Assembly (NCBI RefSeq): GCF_013114825.1
Contig: NZ_JAAVLX010000003.1
Span: forward strand, 868,001 to 932,000
Direction of reading: 5' to 3'
Length of the DNA stretch: 64,000 bases
Origin: Bradyrhizobium australiense
GTDB taxonomy: Bacteria > Pseudomonadota > Alphaproteobacteria > Rhizobiales > Xanthobacteraceae
Shown here piece by piece: positions 52,838 to 60,925 of this stretch; within the stretch, counting starts at the first letter, position 1, and every line of letters begins with the position of its first letter. A program made the position numbers and the translations under genes. The notes beneath the pieces were generated by a model that was given only the letters and a program-made list of their open reading frames with translations, had not been told where the DNA came from and ran no database searches.

Positions 52838-52942
52838 AACGCTCATCATGAGGAGCCCGCAGAGCGGGCGTGTCGAAGGATGTCGGCCACAGACGGAGCC
52901 TCATGGTTCGAGACGCGCTTCGCGCTCATCACCATGAGGCTC
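52838..52942. repeat. Palindromic repeat with GAGCCTCATGGT...ACCATGAGGCTC ends
   Basis: The right part has exact 12-base inverted arms (52896-52907 and 52931-52942) around a GACGCGCTTCGCGCTC loop. The left part (CTCATCATGAGGAGCCC, AGAGCGGGCGTGTCGAAGG) belongs to the same element type. It lies just past the 3' end of the histidine kinase gene and may aid termination. Confidence 0.75.
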
Positions 52943-52957
52943 GATGACTTGGTAAGG

Positions 52958-54904
52958 CTAACCGACAGCGCCGTCGCTGTCGGGAAAGCGGTGGGGCAAT
53001 GTCAGCCTGACGCGTGTGCCTTTATGGGTCCCTTGTGCGCAGGAGCTCAATTGCAGCTCCGCGCCACAGCGAGCGGCGCGGTTTCGCATGTTGCGCAGGC
53101 CGCGCGCCGCTTTCGTCGCCCCGGCAGCCCCGCCGTCGGGCGCGATCTCAAACCCCTTGCCATCGTCCTCGACGGTGATGCGGCCGCGCTTGAGGCCGTT
53201 GGCGCCGGCCAGCGTTTCAATTCTCACCGTGATGCACCGCGCGTCGGCATGCTTGGCCGCATTGGTTACTGCCTCATCCAATAACCGCACGATCTGGATG
53301 ACGTGCCACGGCCGCAGTTCGGGATAAACCGGCAGGCCCTGCGCCGTGACCGCGCGCCAGTCGAGCGCGATGTCATGCGGACGCAATTGCGCCATGGCGC
53401 GTTCGCGCCATGAGCCTAGCGCCAGCATTAGGTCGCCGCCGATGTCGTCCATGGAATCGATGACGAGGCGAAGATCCTTCAGCGCCGCGCGCGCCGCGTC
53501 GCTGATTTCCGCGCTGCCATTGCCGCGCTCACTGAGCGCCACGATGCTGACGAGCTGGCCGCCGAGCCCGTCATGCAGGTCGCGCATCAGGCGCGTGCGC
53601 TCCCGCGCCAGTGCCGCGGCGCGAGCGCGCTCCTCCTCGCGGGCGAAACTGGCCTTGAGCTTTTCCTCCGCCTCGCGCACCTGGGTGACGAGGCGGCCGG
53701 CAAAGCCGTCGACCTGATTGAGCGCTCGGGCAAACCGCCAGGTGAGCCCGGCGCCGATCGCGACCAGCATCGCCGAATAGGACAGCCGCGCGGTGAAGAT
53801 GCGGTTCGGCATCATCTGAAATACCGAGAGCAGGTCGACGATCCAGCAGGTCAGCATGATCGTGACTGCGCAGCCGAGCAGGAAGCTCGCGACGTTCTGC
53901 CGTTGCAGCGCCGATCGCGCGGTAACGACGGCCATGATGAGAAGGGAGACGCCGACCATCGGCACGGCGAGAATCAGGAAGAGGGCGCGCACCAGCGCCT
54001 GGCTTCCGAACAGGCCAGCCAGCGCCAATACGATTCCCGGAATAAAGATGATCCAGGCATAGCGCTGCCACTTCCAGCCCGAGAACAATAGCGCGAATGT
54101 CAGCACCAGTCCGCTTTCGATCGGTGCGGAGGAAATCAGGATCACGTTGAGCTTGGAGAACGGCGTCTCGCCCATCGGCGTTTGCAGGAAAGCCTGACCG
54201 ACACCCACAGCCATCGCCGCTGCCAGAACGCCGTAGGCCGGCTCATGGCGTCGCATTACCCACATGATGCCGAGGATGACGGCGAGGATCGCCTGCCAGG
54301 ACGAGAACACCACCGGCAGGGTGACGAATATCAGCGTTCTCAGATCATAAGTCGGGCGCAACAATTCGTCCGGGCCGACCCAGATGCGATCGAGAAAGCC
54401 GGTGATGGGGCCCCAGATAAACAGCCGGATCGAGATGGCGTTGTCGCCATCGCGCAGCACCGATGCCGGGATCACCGCAATCACCGGCGTGTTGCGGTCG
54501 GGCCGGTTGGCGGCAGGATCGCGCCGGCTATCGAGGATCACAACATCGTTGACGGTAACCTCGACGCCGTTGGTGAAGCGCGGCAGGAATACCGACCAGG
54601 CGCGCGAGGCCTCGCCGGCCGGGCGGACGAATTTCCCGCTGAAGCGGGGCGGATCGTTCATCGCATTTCGCAACGGGGAGAAGTACGGCAGCGCCACCGC
54701 CCGCTCGATTCCGGCTTCGGTGAGCTGAAATGCCGTCAGCTGATACTGCGCGGGAGGTCCCGGCAGCGACTGCAGAAGCGCCAGGACGCCGGCGGCGGCG
54801 ATCACCGCCTGCAGCAGCAGATACTGGATGAGACCGGACCATCGCAGCCGACGCCGCTCGCGGCCGGGCAGCTCCGGTTGCACGTCGTCGCCGTGATCGT
54901 TCAC
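52958..54904 (-). CDS. Membrane sensor histidine kinase, NarX/DegS type
   Basis: The 648-residue kinase has one N-terminal helix, an extracytoplasmic domain of about 150 residues, a block of about seven helices (roughly 185-400), and a cytoplasmic HisKA_3 dimerisation domain with the phospho-His in RDLHDGLGGQL (about residue 444) and a HATPase domain (NAAKHADARCI, VEDDGKGFEI, GLRNMRNRAARCG). The layout recalls 7TMR-DISM sensors. Its GTG start overlaps the regulator stop (GTGA), so the pair is translationally coupled. Signal unknown. Confidence 0.9.
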   Translation of the reverse strand: MNDHGDDVQPELPGRERRRLRWSGLIQYLLLQAVIAAAGVLALLQSLPGPPAQYQLTAFQLTEAGIERAVALPYFSPLRNAMNDPPRFSGKFVRPAGEASRAWSVFLPRFTNGVEVTVNDVVILDSRRDPAANRPDRNTPVIAVIPASVLRDGDNAISIRLFIWGPITGFLDRIWVGPDELLRPTYDLRTLIFVTLPVVFSSWQAILAVILGIMWVMRRHEPAYGVLAAAMAVGVGQAFLQTPMGETPFSKLNVILISSAPIESGLVLTFALLFSGWKWQRYAWIIFIPGIVLALAGLFGSQALVRALFLILAVPMVGVSLLIMAVVTARSALQRQNVASFLLGCAVTIMLTCWIVDLLSVFQMMPNRIFTARLSYSAMLVAIGAGLTWRFARALNQVDGFAGRLVTQVREAEEKLKASFAREEERARAAALARERTRLMRDLHDGLGGQLVSIVALSERGNGSAEISDAARAALKDLRLVIDSMDDIGGDLMLALGSWRERAMAQLRPHDIALDWRAVTAQGLPVYPELRPWHVIQIVRLLDEAVTNAAKHADARCITVRIETLAGANGLKRGRITVEDDGKGFEIAPDGGAAGATKAARGLRNMRNRAARCGAELQLSSCAQGTHKGTRVRLTLPHRFPDSDGAVG

Positions 54905-55578
54905 AACTTGATCAAACCCTGCTGGACCGCCTCGAACACCGCCTCGCCCCGGGTATGGACCTCGAGCTTGCGATAGATACTCTTGATATGCCCCGGCACG
55001 GTCTGGCGCGACAGGCCGAGATGGCTGGCGATCTCGGCGTAGCTGAAACCCTTGGCGATGCCCCAGAGAATGTCGATCTCGCGTGGCGTCAGTTTTGCGG
55101 TGTTGAGCGCAGGGCCGGGCGGCGGCTCCGGCGTGCTCTGGGTTCGGCGCACGATGAAGCGCGCGATCGACGCCGAGATCGGCGAATGTCCGGCGACGAG
55201 GTCGCGCACAGTGGCGGCGATGTCGGTCGGGAAGGCGTCCTTGAGCAGATAGCCGGTCGCGCCGACGGTGATCGCCGAAATCACGCTTTCCTCGTCGCCG
55301 AGGATCGAGATCACCATGATCTCGGTATCGGGAAAGCGCTGCCGGGTCTCGCGGATCAGATCGACGCCATGGCCATCCGGCAACTGAAGATCGGTCAGCA
55401 ACACTTTTGGCGCGCCTTGCGCGAGACAGGCGCGGGCTTCCGTGAGCGTGCCGGCGGCCCTGACCTGGTACCCGGCCTTGGCGAGCGCGTCCTGCAGCCG
55501 CCAAAGCGTCGGCGCGTCGTCCTCGACCAGCACGACCGTGATGGCCTCCGCCTTGGGTCCATCACTCAATGAATTCAT
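54901..55578 (-). CDS. NarL/FixJ-family response regulator
   Basis: The 225-residue protein has a receiver domain with the acid pair (VEDD), phospho-Asp63 (LLTDLQLPDG) and the switch Lys (YLLKDAFP), and a C-terminal LuxR-type HTH (LTPREIDILWGIAKGFSYAE, IASHLGLSRQTVPGHIKSIY). ATG 55578 gives a standard N-terminus; the open frame upstream is not used. It is the partner of the kinase downstream and is divergent from the threonine ammonia-lyase gene, a possible target. Confidence 0.93.
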   Translation of the reverse strand: MNSLSDGPKAEAITVVLVEDDAPTLWRLQDALAKAGYQVRAAGTLTEARACLAQGAPKVLLTDLQLPDGHGVDLIRETRQRFPDTEIMVISILGDEESVISAITVGATGYLLKDAFPTDIAATVRDLVAGHSPISASIARFIVRRTQSTPEPPPGPALNTAKLTPREIDILWGIAKGFSYAEIASHLGLSRQTVPGHIKSIYRKLEVHTRGEAVFEAVQQGLIKL

Positions 55579-55737
55579 CTGAAAACTCCGGCTGCCTGTC
55601 CTGCAGCCCGCGCAAGTGTAACCACACGGCAGCTTTTTGCGACACCCATGTTCATGGGGCGGGAGTTTTGCGAGATTCGAGGGAGGCGCAAGAAGCGGAA
55701 AAGGCCTATACGATTGCCTGTTAACGAGGCCACCGAA

Positions 55738-57003
55738 ATGCCAAATCCCTCCAAAAATGTACCGCCGAAAAATGCTTCGGAACCGAGCCGCCTTGCGGTC
55801 ACGCCCGAGGACATCACGGCCGCGGCCGCTTCCATTGCTGGCTCGGTCGTCGTCACCGAATGCGACCAGAGCCGGACGCTGAGCGAGATCTGTGGCTGCA
55901 GCCTCTGGCTCAAATTCGAGAACCTGCAGTTCACCTCGACCTTCAAGGAGCGCGGCGCGCTCAACCGGCTGCTGGCGCTGTCGCCGAAGGAGCGGCGACG
56001 CGGCGTGATCGCGATGTCGGCCGGCAATCACGCGCAGGGCGTAGCTTATCATGCCAGCCGACTCGGGATACCCGCAACCATCGTGATGCCGATCGGCACG
56101 CCGATGGTGAAGATCGAGAACACCCGGCGTCACGGCGCGAATACGATCATCTCCGGCAAGACGCTGGAAGAGGCCGGCGAGTTCGCGCGCACGCATGGCG
56201 AGGCGCACGGCATGATCATGATCCATCCTTACGACGATCCGCTGATCATCGCGGGACAGGGCACCATCGCGCTGGAAATGCTACGGGCCGCGCCGCAGCT
56301 CGATACGCTGGTGGTGCCGATCGGCGGCGGCGGGCTGATTTCCGGGGTCGCGATCGCGGCCAGATCGCTGAAGCCGGATCTGCTGATCGTCGGCGTGCAG
56401 GCGCAGCTCTATCCGTCGATGTACAACGCCATCCAGGGCCACCATCTGCCGATGCGTGGTGACACGCTCGCCGAAGGCATTGCGGTGAAGGTGCCGGGCC
56501 GGATCACTACCGAGATCATCCGCCATCTCGTCGACGAGATCGTTCTCGTCACCGAAGATCAGATCGAGCGGGCGGTGGCGATGCTGATCGCGATCGAAAA
56601 GACCGTGGTCGAGGGCGCCGGCGCCGCGGGCCTTGCCGCGGTGCTGGCCACCCCGGAGCGTTTTGCCGGGCGCAATGTCGGCCTCGTGCTAACCGGCGGC
56701 AACATCGATACGCGGCTGATCGCTTCCGTGCTGACCCGCGAGCTCGCGCGCGAGGGACGGCTGACGCAGATCGCCATCGACATCGTCGACCGGCCCGGCC
56801 AGCTCGCTGCCGTCTCGGCGCTGCTCGCCGAAGCCGGCGCCAACATCATCGAGGTCTCGCACCAGCGGACGTTCTCCGATTTGCCCGCCAAGGGCACGTT
56901 GCTGGAAGTCGTCATCGAAACGCGCGACCGCGTGCATCTTGACGATGTCATGAAGCGGCTCGGCGAAGCAGGTTTTGTCGCGTGGCTACCGGGGCGGAGG
57001 TAA
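55738..57003 (+). CDS. ilvA: Threonine ammonia-lyase with one ACT domain
   Basis: The 421-residue PLP enzyme carries the Lys motif in TSTFKERGALNRL, the SAGNHAQG loop and the GGGGLISG phosphate loop, then a single C-terminal ACT domain (IDIVDRPGQLAAVSALLAEA, GANIIEVSHQR). It turns threonine into 2-oxobutanoate for isoleucine synthesis or catabolism; the single ACT suits feedback control by an amino acid. GAGG eight bases before ATG 55738 sets the start. It is divergent from the two-component pair. Confidence 0.93.
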   Translation: MPNPSKNVPPKNASEPSRLAVTPEDITAAAASIAGSVVVTECDQSRTLSEICGCSLWLKFENLQFTSTFKERGALNRLLALSPKERRRGVIAMSAGNHAQGVAYHASRLGIPATIVMPIGTPMVKIENTRRHGANTIISGKTLEEAGEFARTHGEAHGMIMIHPYDDPLIIAGQGTIALEMLRAAPQLDTLVVPIGGGGLISGVAIAARSLKPDLLIVGVQAQLYPSMYNAIQGHHLPMRGDTLAEGIAVKVPGRITTEIIRHLVDEIVLVTEDQIERAVAMLIAIEKTVVEGAGAAGLAAVLATPERFAGRNVGLVLTGGNIDTRLIASVLTRELAREGRLTQIAIDIVDRPGQLAAVSALLAEAGANIIEVSHQRTFSDLPAKGTLLEVVIETRDRVHLDDVMKRLGEAGFVAWLPGRR

Positions 57004-57091
57004 GCGTGGCGGTTTCGAGCGATGCATGTCCCCCGGATTGTGGCAGCCTTACTCACTGGAAAATGGGCGGTTCGGGGCGCATATTCTGAGA

Positions 57092-57271
57092 ATGACAATC
57101 GTCAAATGCGATTGTGGCGCTGAGTACCAGCGCACCGAGGAAAAGTTCTTGGTGCCGCACACTGGCTACGCATCCTGTAAAATCTGCGGGGCTACGCTGG
57201 AGTCATGGTCCGAAACCACCCATGTTCCCACATTCGATCTGGTCAAACGTCCAGACGGGAAGCCGGTTTGA
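57092..57271 (+). CDS. Small zinc-ribbon-like protein (paralogue of 61802-62083)
   Basis: The product is 59 residues from ATG 57092. Two cysteine pairs, KCDCGAEYQRTEE and SCKICGATLESWSE, form a likely zinc ribbon, followed by HVPTFDLVKRPDG. The same pattern (CRCGALYHRTE, CTACGATLEKW, WVPTYRLI) occurs in the protein at 61802-62083. No strong ribosome binding site is present. Function unknown; it could be a nucleic-acid- or protein-binding adaptor. Confidence 0.65.
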   Translation: MTIVKCDCGAEYQRTEEKFLVPHTGYASCKICGATLESWSETTHVPTFDLVKRPDGKPV

Positions 57272-57693
57272 CCGTCATTTTCCCGAACCAACGTACTACC
57301 CCCCGAGTGCCTGCGATCACGATAGGACGCTTTCATCCTATAGGTGAACAGACGCTTCCAGATCTGTTGCAGGTTGTTCCCTGTCCTATTCACATGGGGA
57401 GTGTGCTGACTAGAACAACACCTCACCGTCCGAGCCCCCGTTTCACCCGCTCGCGGCTTGCCGACCTCCCACAGGTCATTGGGAACGATCTGCGCTCAAT
57501 GGCGTAGGAATCGGGTGGCGTCGCCTGAACAGACGCCACGAGCGGCTCCAGTTCTTTGCGCCGTCGGTCCGACTCCCGGGGCTGGAGCTACCTTGGAGCT
57601 TCGAGCCCTGGAAATGACGGCCTCGGCGATCCCACGCTGGGGCTGCCTTATGTCCCACATTCGGCCGAGGATCCACACCCGAGGAGTAACACC
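57272..57693. other. Intergenic stretch without a supported gene
   Basis: The 422 bases hold several short overlapping frames on both strands, none with a ribosome binding site and a plausible protein. No repeat or hairpin stands out. Confidence 0.5.
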
Positions 57694-57888
57694 ATGACCC
57701 CACACATCCCCGAGGATTTTTCCACCAGGTTGATCAACTGGAGTCCCTTCGTGATCATGGGCAACACGATGCCGCCCCGGGATCCTGAAGACGGAGAGGA
57801 CGAAGAGGAAGAGGAAGAGGACGAGGACGAAGACGAAGAGGAGAGCGTCGCCGAACCGGCGGTCGTGCGCGAGCCGGACGAAGACTAG
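57694..57888 (+). CDS. Small acidic protein with a Glu/Asp run
   Basis: The product is 64 residues from ATG 57694 with GAGGAG well placed upstream. The first 30 residues are mixed (HIPEDFSTRLINWSPFVIMG); after PPRD come about 20 almost consecutive acidic residues, then VAEPAVVREPDED. It is soluble and very acidic. It may be a chaperone-like, metal- or protein-binding mini-protein. No family recognised. Confidence 0.6.
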   Translation: MTPHIPEDFSTRLINWSPFVIMGNTMPPRDPEDGEDEEEEEEDEDEDEEESVAEPAVVREPDED

Positions 57889-58048
57889 AGCATGATGCCT
57901 TCAAGATGGGGCATAGCCTGAGTTTGACACCTTCTGGCTCCATCACCTCGTCGATATGGCGAGGGCTTCGCGGTTAGCCCGTGTTCCTGACCGCTTCAGC
58001 GAGCATGAAGTGAAGCTGGCCTTCAGTCCAACAGCGAAGGAGTGTTCG

Positions 58049-58345
58049 ATGAAATCGCATTTGCTGCTCACGGCGAGCGGTCCGTTGCTCATTCTCACGT
58101 CGCACGAGTCGTTGCGCGATCCGAATCTCCTCGGCAAGCTCAAGCACAAAGGGATTGGCAAGTTCGTCGCATTTGAGGTTCCAGTGTCGCTCGCCAGGGA
58201 GCGCTACGGCGGGCATTTCCAAGCGGTCGAGAGTGATCTGCACGAGACCGATGATTTGAGAGTGCTCGATTTCAACGGCCAGCGGGTCTTTCAGCTCTTT
58301 CGTTTCGATGAACTCGGCGCACCGACCCTTCAAGAACAGCCGTGA
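58049..58345 (+). CDS. Small hypothetical soluble protein (98 aa)
   Basis: The product is 98 residues from ATG 58049, set by GAAGGAG upstream; an in-frame ATG at 57956 lacks this. It contains KSHLLLTASGPLLILTSHES at the start, then LKHKGIGKFVAFEVPVSLAR, and a C-terminal LRVLDFNGQRVFQLFRFDEL. The secondary structure looks mixed alpha/beta. No catalytic motif is seen. Confidence 0.65.
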   Translation: MKSHLLLTASGPLLILTSHESLRDPNLLGKLKHKGIGKFVAFEVPVSLARERYGGHFQAVESDLHETDDLRVLDFNGQRVFQLFRFDELGAPTLQEQP

Positions 58346-58457
58346 TCTGGTTTTGTCATAAAGGCATGACCCGAAAGCATGCTGGGAAATTTTCTATTCA
58401 ATCGCCACAATCGGGTTGCGAGCCCGGGATTTGGTCGCGCGCGCCCTCGTCCGCGCC

Positions 58458-59345
58458 CTAATTCACCAGGCGCACCGCGCCGATGTCAGCGACGTCATAG
58501 CCGCCGAGTTCAGTGGCGCGATCGCGCAGCACGGAACAGCGCATGAAGCCAAACAGCGCCTGCGGCCCCGGCAGAAAATAATCGCGCTGCCGCAGCACGA
58601 GGTCAAACCGCTCCCAGGCGATCGGCAGGAAATCGAGCCCGGCTGAGCGCGCCACGCTTCGCGTGGCTATGCCGCAATCGATGCGGCCGGCGCGCACGGC
58701 TTGCGCGATGTCCGGCCCGGTCGGAAACGCCGGCTTCGCCAGTTTCAGTTCGTCCATCGCAATCCCGGCGCGCGCTAACAGCGCGAGCAGCAGCAATTGC
58801 GCGCCGGCGCCGGCCGGGCGCTGCGCCGTCCGCGCGCCAGATTTTGCAATCGAAGCCATATCACTTAGTCCGAGCGGATTGCCGGGCGCGACCAGAATGC
58901 CTTGCTCGCGCCGCGCAAACGCAATGACCACCGCGTCGTGCAACCCCGGTGTATCGGCGACCGCTTCGACATTAGCCCTCTCGTCGTCGCCGTCGAGGCG
59001 GTGCAGGTGGATCGCCGCAACTATCACCTCGCCCCGCGTCAGCCGCCGCAGGCCTTCCTCGCTGCCTTCGGGCAGGCTGGCGAGGCCGCAATTGCTTTCG
59101 CGCAAAGCCCATTCCAGCAGCGGATCATGGCTGCCGCCGACGATCGGCGGCGCCGCCACCTGCGCCAGCGCGGCGGGCGCGATGAGGCCGGCCGACACCC
59201 AGCGGTCCAGCGCCGTGCGCGGAAACAGCCAGCGCCCGGTCACCTTGCTGCAGGGCACTTCGCGGTTCGCCACCAGCTCGTAGAGCTTGCGCTCGGAGAG
59301 GCGGAGATAGTCGGCCGCTTCGTCGGTCGTGAGGAGCTCCGGCAT
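58458..59345 (-). CDS. HTH regulator fused to a periplasmic-binding-fold domain
   Basis: The product is 295 residues from ATG 59345. Residues about 1-55 are an excisionase/MerR-like HTH (LLTTDEAADYLRLSERKLYE, LVANREVPCSKVTGRWLFPR). From about 75 to the end lies a domain resembling molybdate/tungstate-type periplasmic binding proteins (PBP_like), e.g. GILVAPGNPLGLSDMASIAK and IAQAVRAGRIDCGIATRSVA. It likely binds the transported ligand in the cytosol and controls the divergent tup operon 93 bases away. Ligand and operator are inferred. Confidence 0.82.
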   Translation of the reverse strand: MPELLTTDEAADYLRLSERKLYELVANREVPCSKVTGRWLFPRTALDRWVSAGLIAPAALAQVAAPPIVGGSHDPLLEWALRESNCGLASLPEGSEEGLRRLTRGEVIVAAIHLHRLDGDDERANVEAVADTPGLHDAVVIAFARREQGILVAPGNPLGLSDMASIAKSGARTAQRPAGAGAQLLLLALLARAGIAMDELKLAKPAFPTGPDIAQAVRAGRIDCGIATRSVARSAGLDFLPIAWERFDLVLRQRDYFLPGPQALFGFMRCSVLRDRATELGGYDVADIGAVRLVN

Positions 59346-59360
59346 CAAGAACCAATATGC

Positions 59361-59374
59361 ATTTGAGTGCAAAT
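59361..59374. promoter_or_regulatory. Candidate operator palindrome between regulator and tupB
   Basis: ATTTG-AGTG-CAAAT, a 5-base inverted repeat, lies 15 bases before the regulator ATG and 64 bases before tupB, in the divergent promoter region. It is short and could occur by chance. Confidence 0.35.
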
Positions 59375-59438
59375 ATTACAGAAATTGACCATACCGCTGC
59401 TATCTGCGCAAGATGTCCCGCCGTTAGTGGAATTACAA

Positions 59439-60128
59439 ATGCCACATCAGTCAGCCCTTCAACTTGTCCTCAGCGGCGATCCCGCGCTGTTCGCTATTGT
59501 GCGGCTGTCGCTCCATGTGAGCCTGTCAGCGGTGGTGCTGGCCGCGCTGATCGGCATTCCCCTGGGCGCCTGGATCGCGCTGACGAGATTCCCCGGCCGC
59601 CAGGGCGTCATCGTCCTGCTCAATGCGTTGATGGGCCTGCCGCCGGTCGTCGTCGGTCTCGCGGTGTATCTCGCGCTGTCGCGCTCCGGGCCACTCGGCG
59701 CGTTCGGCCTGTTGTTCACGCCAGGCGCGATGATCATCGCGCAGACCGTGCTGGTCACGCCGATCATCGCCGCGCTGACGCGCCAGACTGTCGAGGATCT
59801 CTGGCTCGAATACCACGACGAACTCACCGCGATGAACCTCGGCCCGATCGGCCGTGTGGTGGCGCTGATCTGGGATGCGCGCTTCAGTCTGGTCACCGCG
59901 CTGCTCGCCGGCTTCGGCCGCGCCGCGGCGGAGGTCGGCGCCATCATCATCGTCGGCGGCAACATCGAGGGTTTTACCCGCACGATGACGACCGCGATTG
60001 CGCTGGAAACCTCCAAGGGCGACCTGCCGCTCGCCGTCGGCCTCGGCCTCGTGCTGATTTCGATCGTGATCGCCGTCAACGCGCTGGCCTGGAGCGTGCG
60101 CCGCGCCGGCGAGCGATTGGCGGGATGA
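59439..60128 (+). CDS. tupB: Tungstate-type ABC transporter permease
   Basis: The 229-residue permease has about five to six membrane helices and the EAA-like loop typical of tungstate/molybdate permeases (YHDELTAMNLGPIGRVVALI, with GRAAAEVGAIIIVGGNIEGF). ATG 59439 is chosen over an in-frame GTG at 59367 that would overlap the regulator's promoter. Its stop overlaps the ATPase start (ATGA). Confidence 0.88.
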   Translation: MPHQSALQLVLSGDPALFAIVRLSLHVSLSAVVLAALIGIPLGAWIALTRFPGRQGVIVLLNALMGLPPVVVGLAVYLALSRSGPLGAFGLLFTPGAMIIAQTVLVTPIIAALTRQTVEDLWLEYHDELTAMNLGPIGRVVALIWDARFSLVTALLAGFGRAAAEVGAIIIVGGNIEGFTRTMTTAIALETSKGDLPLAVGLGLVLISIVIAVNALAWSVRRAGERLAG

Positions 60129-60853
60129 CCATGCGCGCGCCTTCGAGCGAACTGCCGATCGAACTCGATGGCGTGACGGTTGCGGCTCGCGGCGTCACTA
60201 TCCTCGACGACATCGCGCTCGCGCTGGCGCCAGGCCCGCCGACGGTTTTGATCGGCCCCAACGGCTCGGGCAAATCGACGCTGCTGCGCCTGGCAATGGG
60301 GCTGCTGGCGCCGTCGCGCGGGCGCATCACCTGGGGCGGCCTCGAACATGTCCCGCCGCTCAAGCGCGCGATCGTGTTTCAGCGCCCGGCGATGCTGAGG
60401 CGCAGCGCCGCCGCCAACCTCCGCTTCGCGTTGCGCGCCGCCGGCATCCCGCGCGCGGAACATGCGCGCCGCATCGCTGAACTGCTCGAACTGGTTGGTT
60501 TGGAGGCGCTCGCCGACCGCGCAGCGCGCCGGCTCTCCGGCGGCGAGCAGCAGCGGCTGGCGCTTGCACGCGCGCTGGCGCGCGATCCCGCCGTGCTGTT
60601 TCTGGACGAGCCGACCGCGAGCCTCGACCCCGTCGCCACCAAGGCAGTGGAAGACATCATCCGTGCCGTCAGCGAACGCAACATCAAGGTCGTGATGGCG
60701 ACCCATGATCTCGGCGAAGCGCGCAGGCTCGCCGGCGAACTCGTCATGCTTCACCGCGGCCGCGTTGTCGAAACCGGTGCAGCCGCGTCATTTTTCGACG
60801 CGCCGCAAACCGTCGAGGCGAGGGCGTTCCTCGCCGGCGAACTATTGATTTAG
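60125..60853 (+). CDS. tupC: Tungstate-type ABC transporter ATPase
   Basis: The 242-residue ABC ATPase has Walker A GPNGSGKST, signature LSGGEQQRLALARAL, Walker B AVLFLDEPTASLD and the His switch MATHDLGEAR. It energises uptake with TupB and TupA. The start overlaps tupB by four bases. It is separated from tupA by a perfect palindromic repeat. Confidence 0.92.
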   Translation: MTMRAPSSELPIELDGVTVAARGVTILDDIALALAPGPPTVLIGPNGSGKSTLLRLAMGLLAPSRGRITWGGLEHVPPLKRAIVFQRPAMLRRSAAANLRFALRAAGIPRAEHARRIAELLELVGLEALADRAARRLSGGEQQRLALARALARDPAVLFLDEPTASLDPVATKAVEDIIRAVSERNIKVVMATHDLGEARRLAGELVMLHRGRVVETGAAASFFDAPQTVEARAFLAGELLI

Positions 60854-60902
60854 CGCATGATCCGGAAAAAATGGTTACCGGTTTTCCGAAGCGATCATGC
60901 GC
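60853..60902. repeat. Palindromic repeat GCGCATGATC...GATCATGCGC
   Basis: The 10-base ends are exact complements, with inner CGGAAAA / TTTTCCG pairs around GGTTACCGG. It starts at the last base of the tupC stop and lies 24 bases upstream of tupA. From memory this is a widespread repeat of Bradyrhizobium. Confidence 0.85.
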
Positions 60903-60925
60903 AAACTAAAGATGGGAGAAAACAA

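Noticed and set aside
52958..55504. 848-codon frame extending the kinase through the response regulator
   Set aside because: The added part overlaps the regulator in another frame; the kinase starts at the GTG of the GTGA overlap (54904).
57556..57693. Upstream extension of the acidic mini-protein
   Set aside because: GAGGAG is placed for ATG 57694; upstream residues are low quality.
58346..58457. Possible short repeat between 58345 and the regulator gene (GCATGAC...GCATGC)
   Set aside because: Only a weak resemblance to the 60853 palindrome; ends not complementary.
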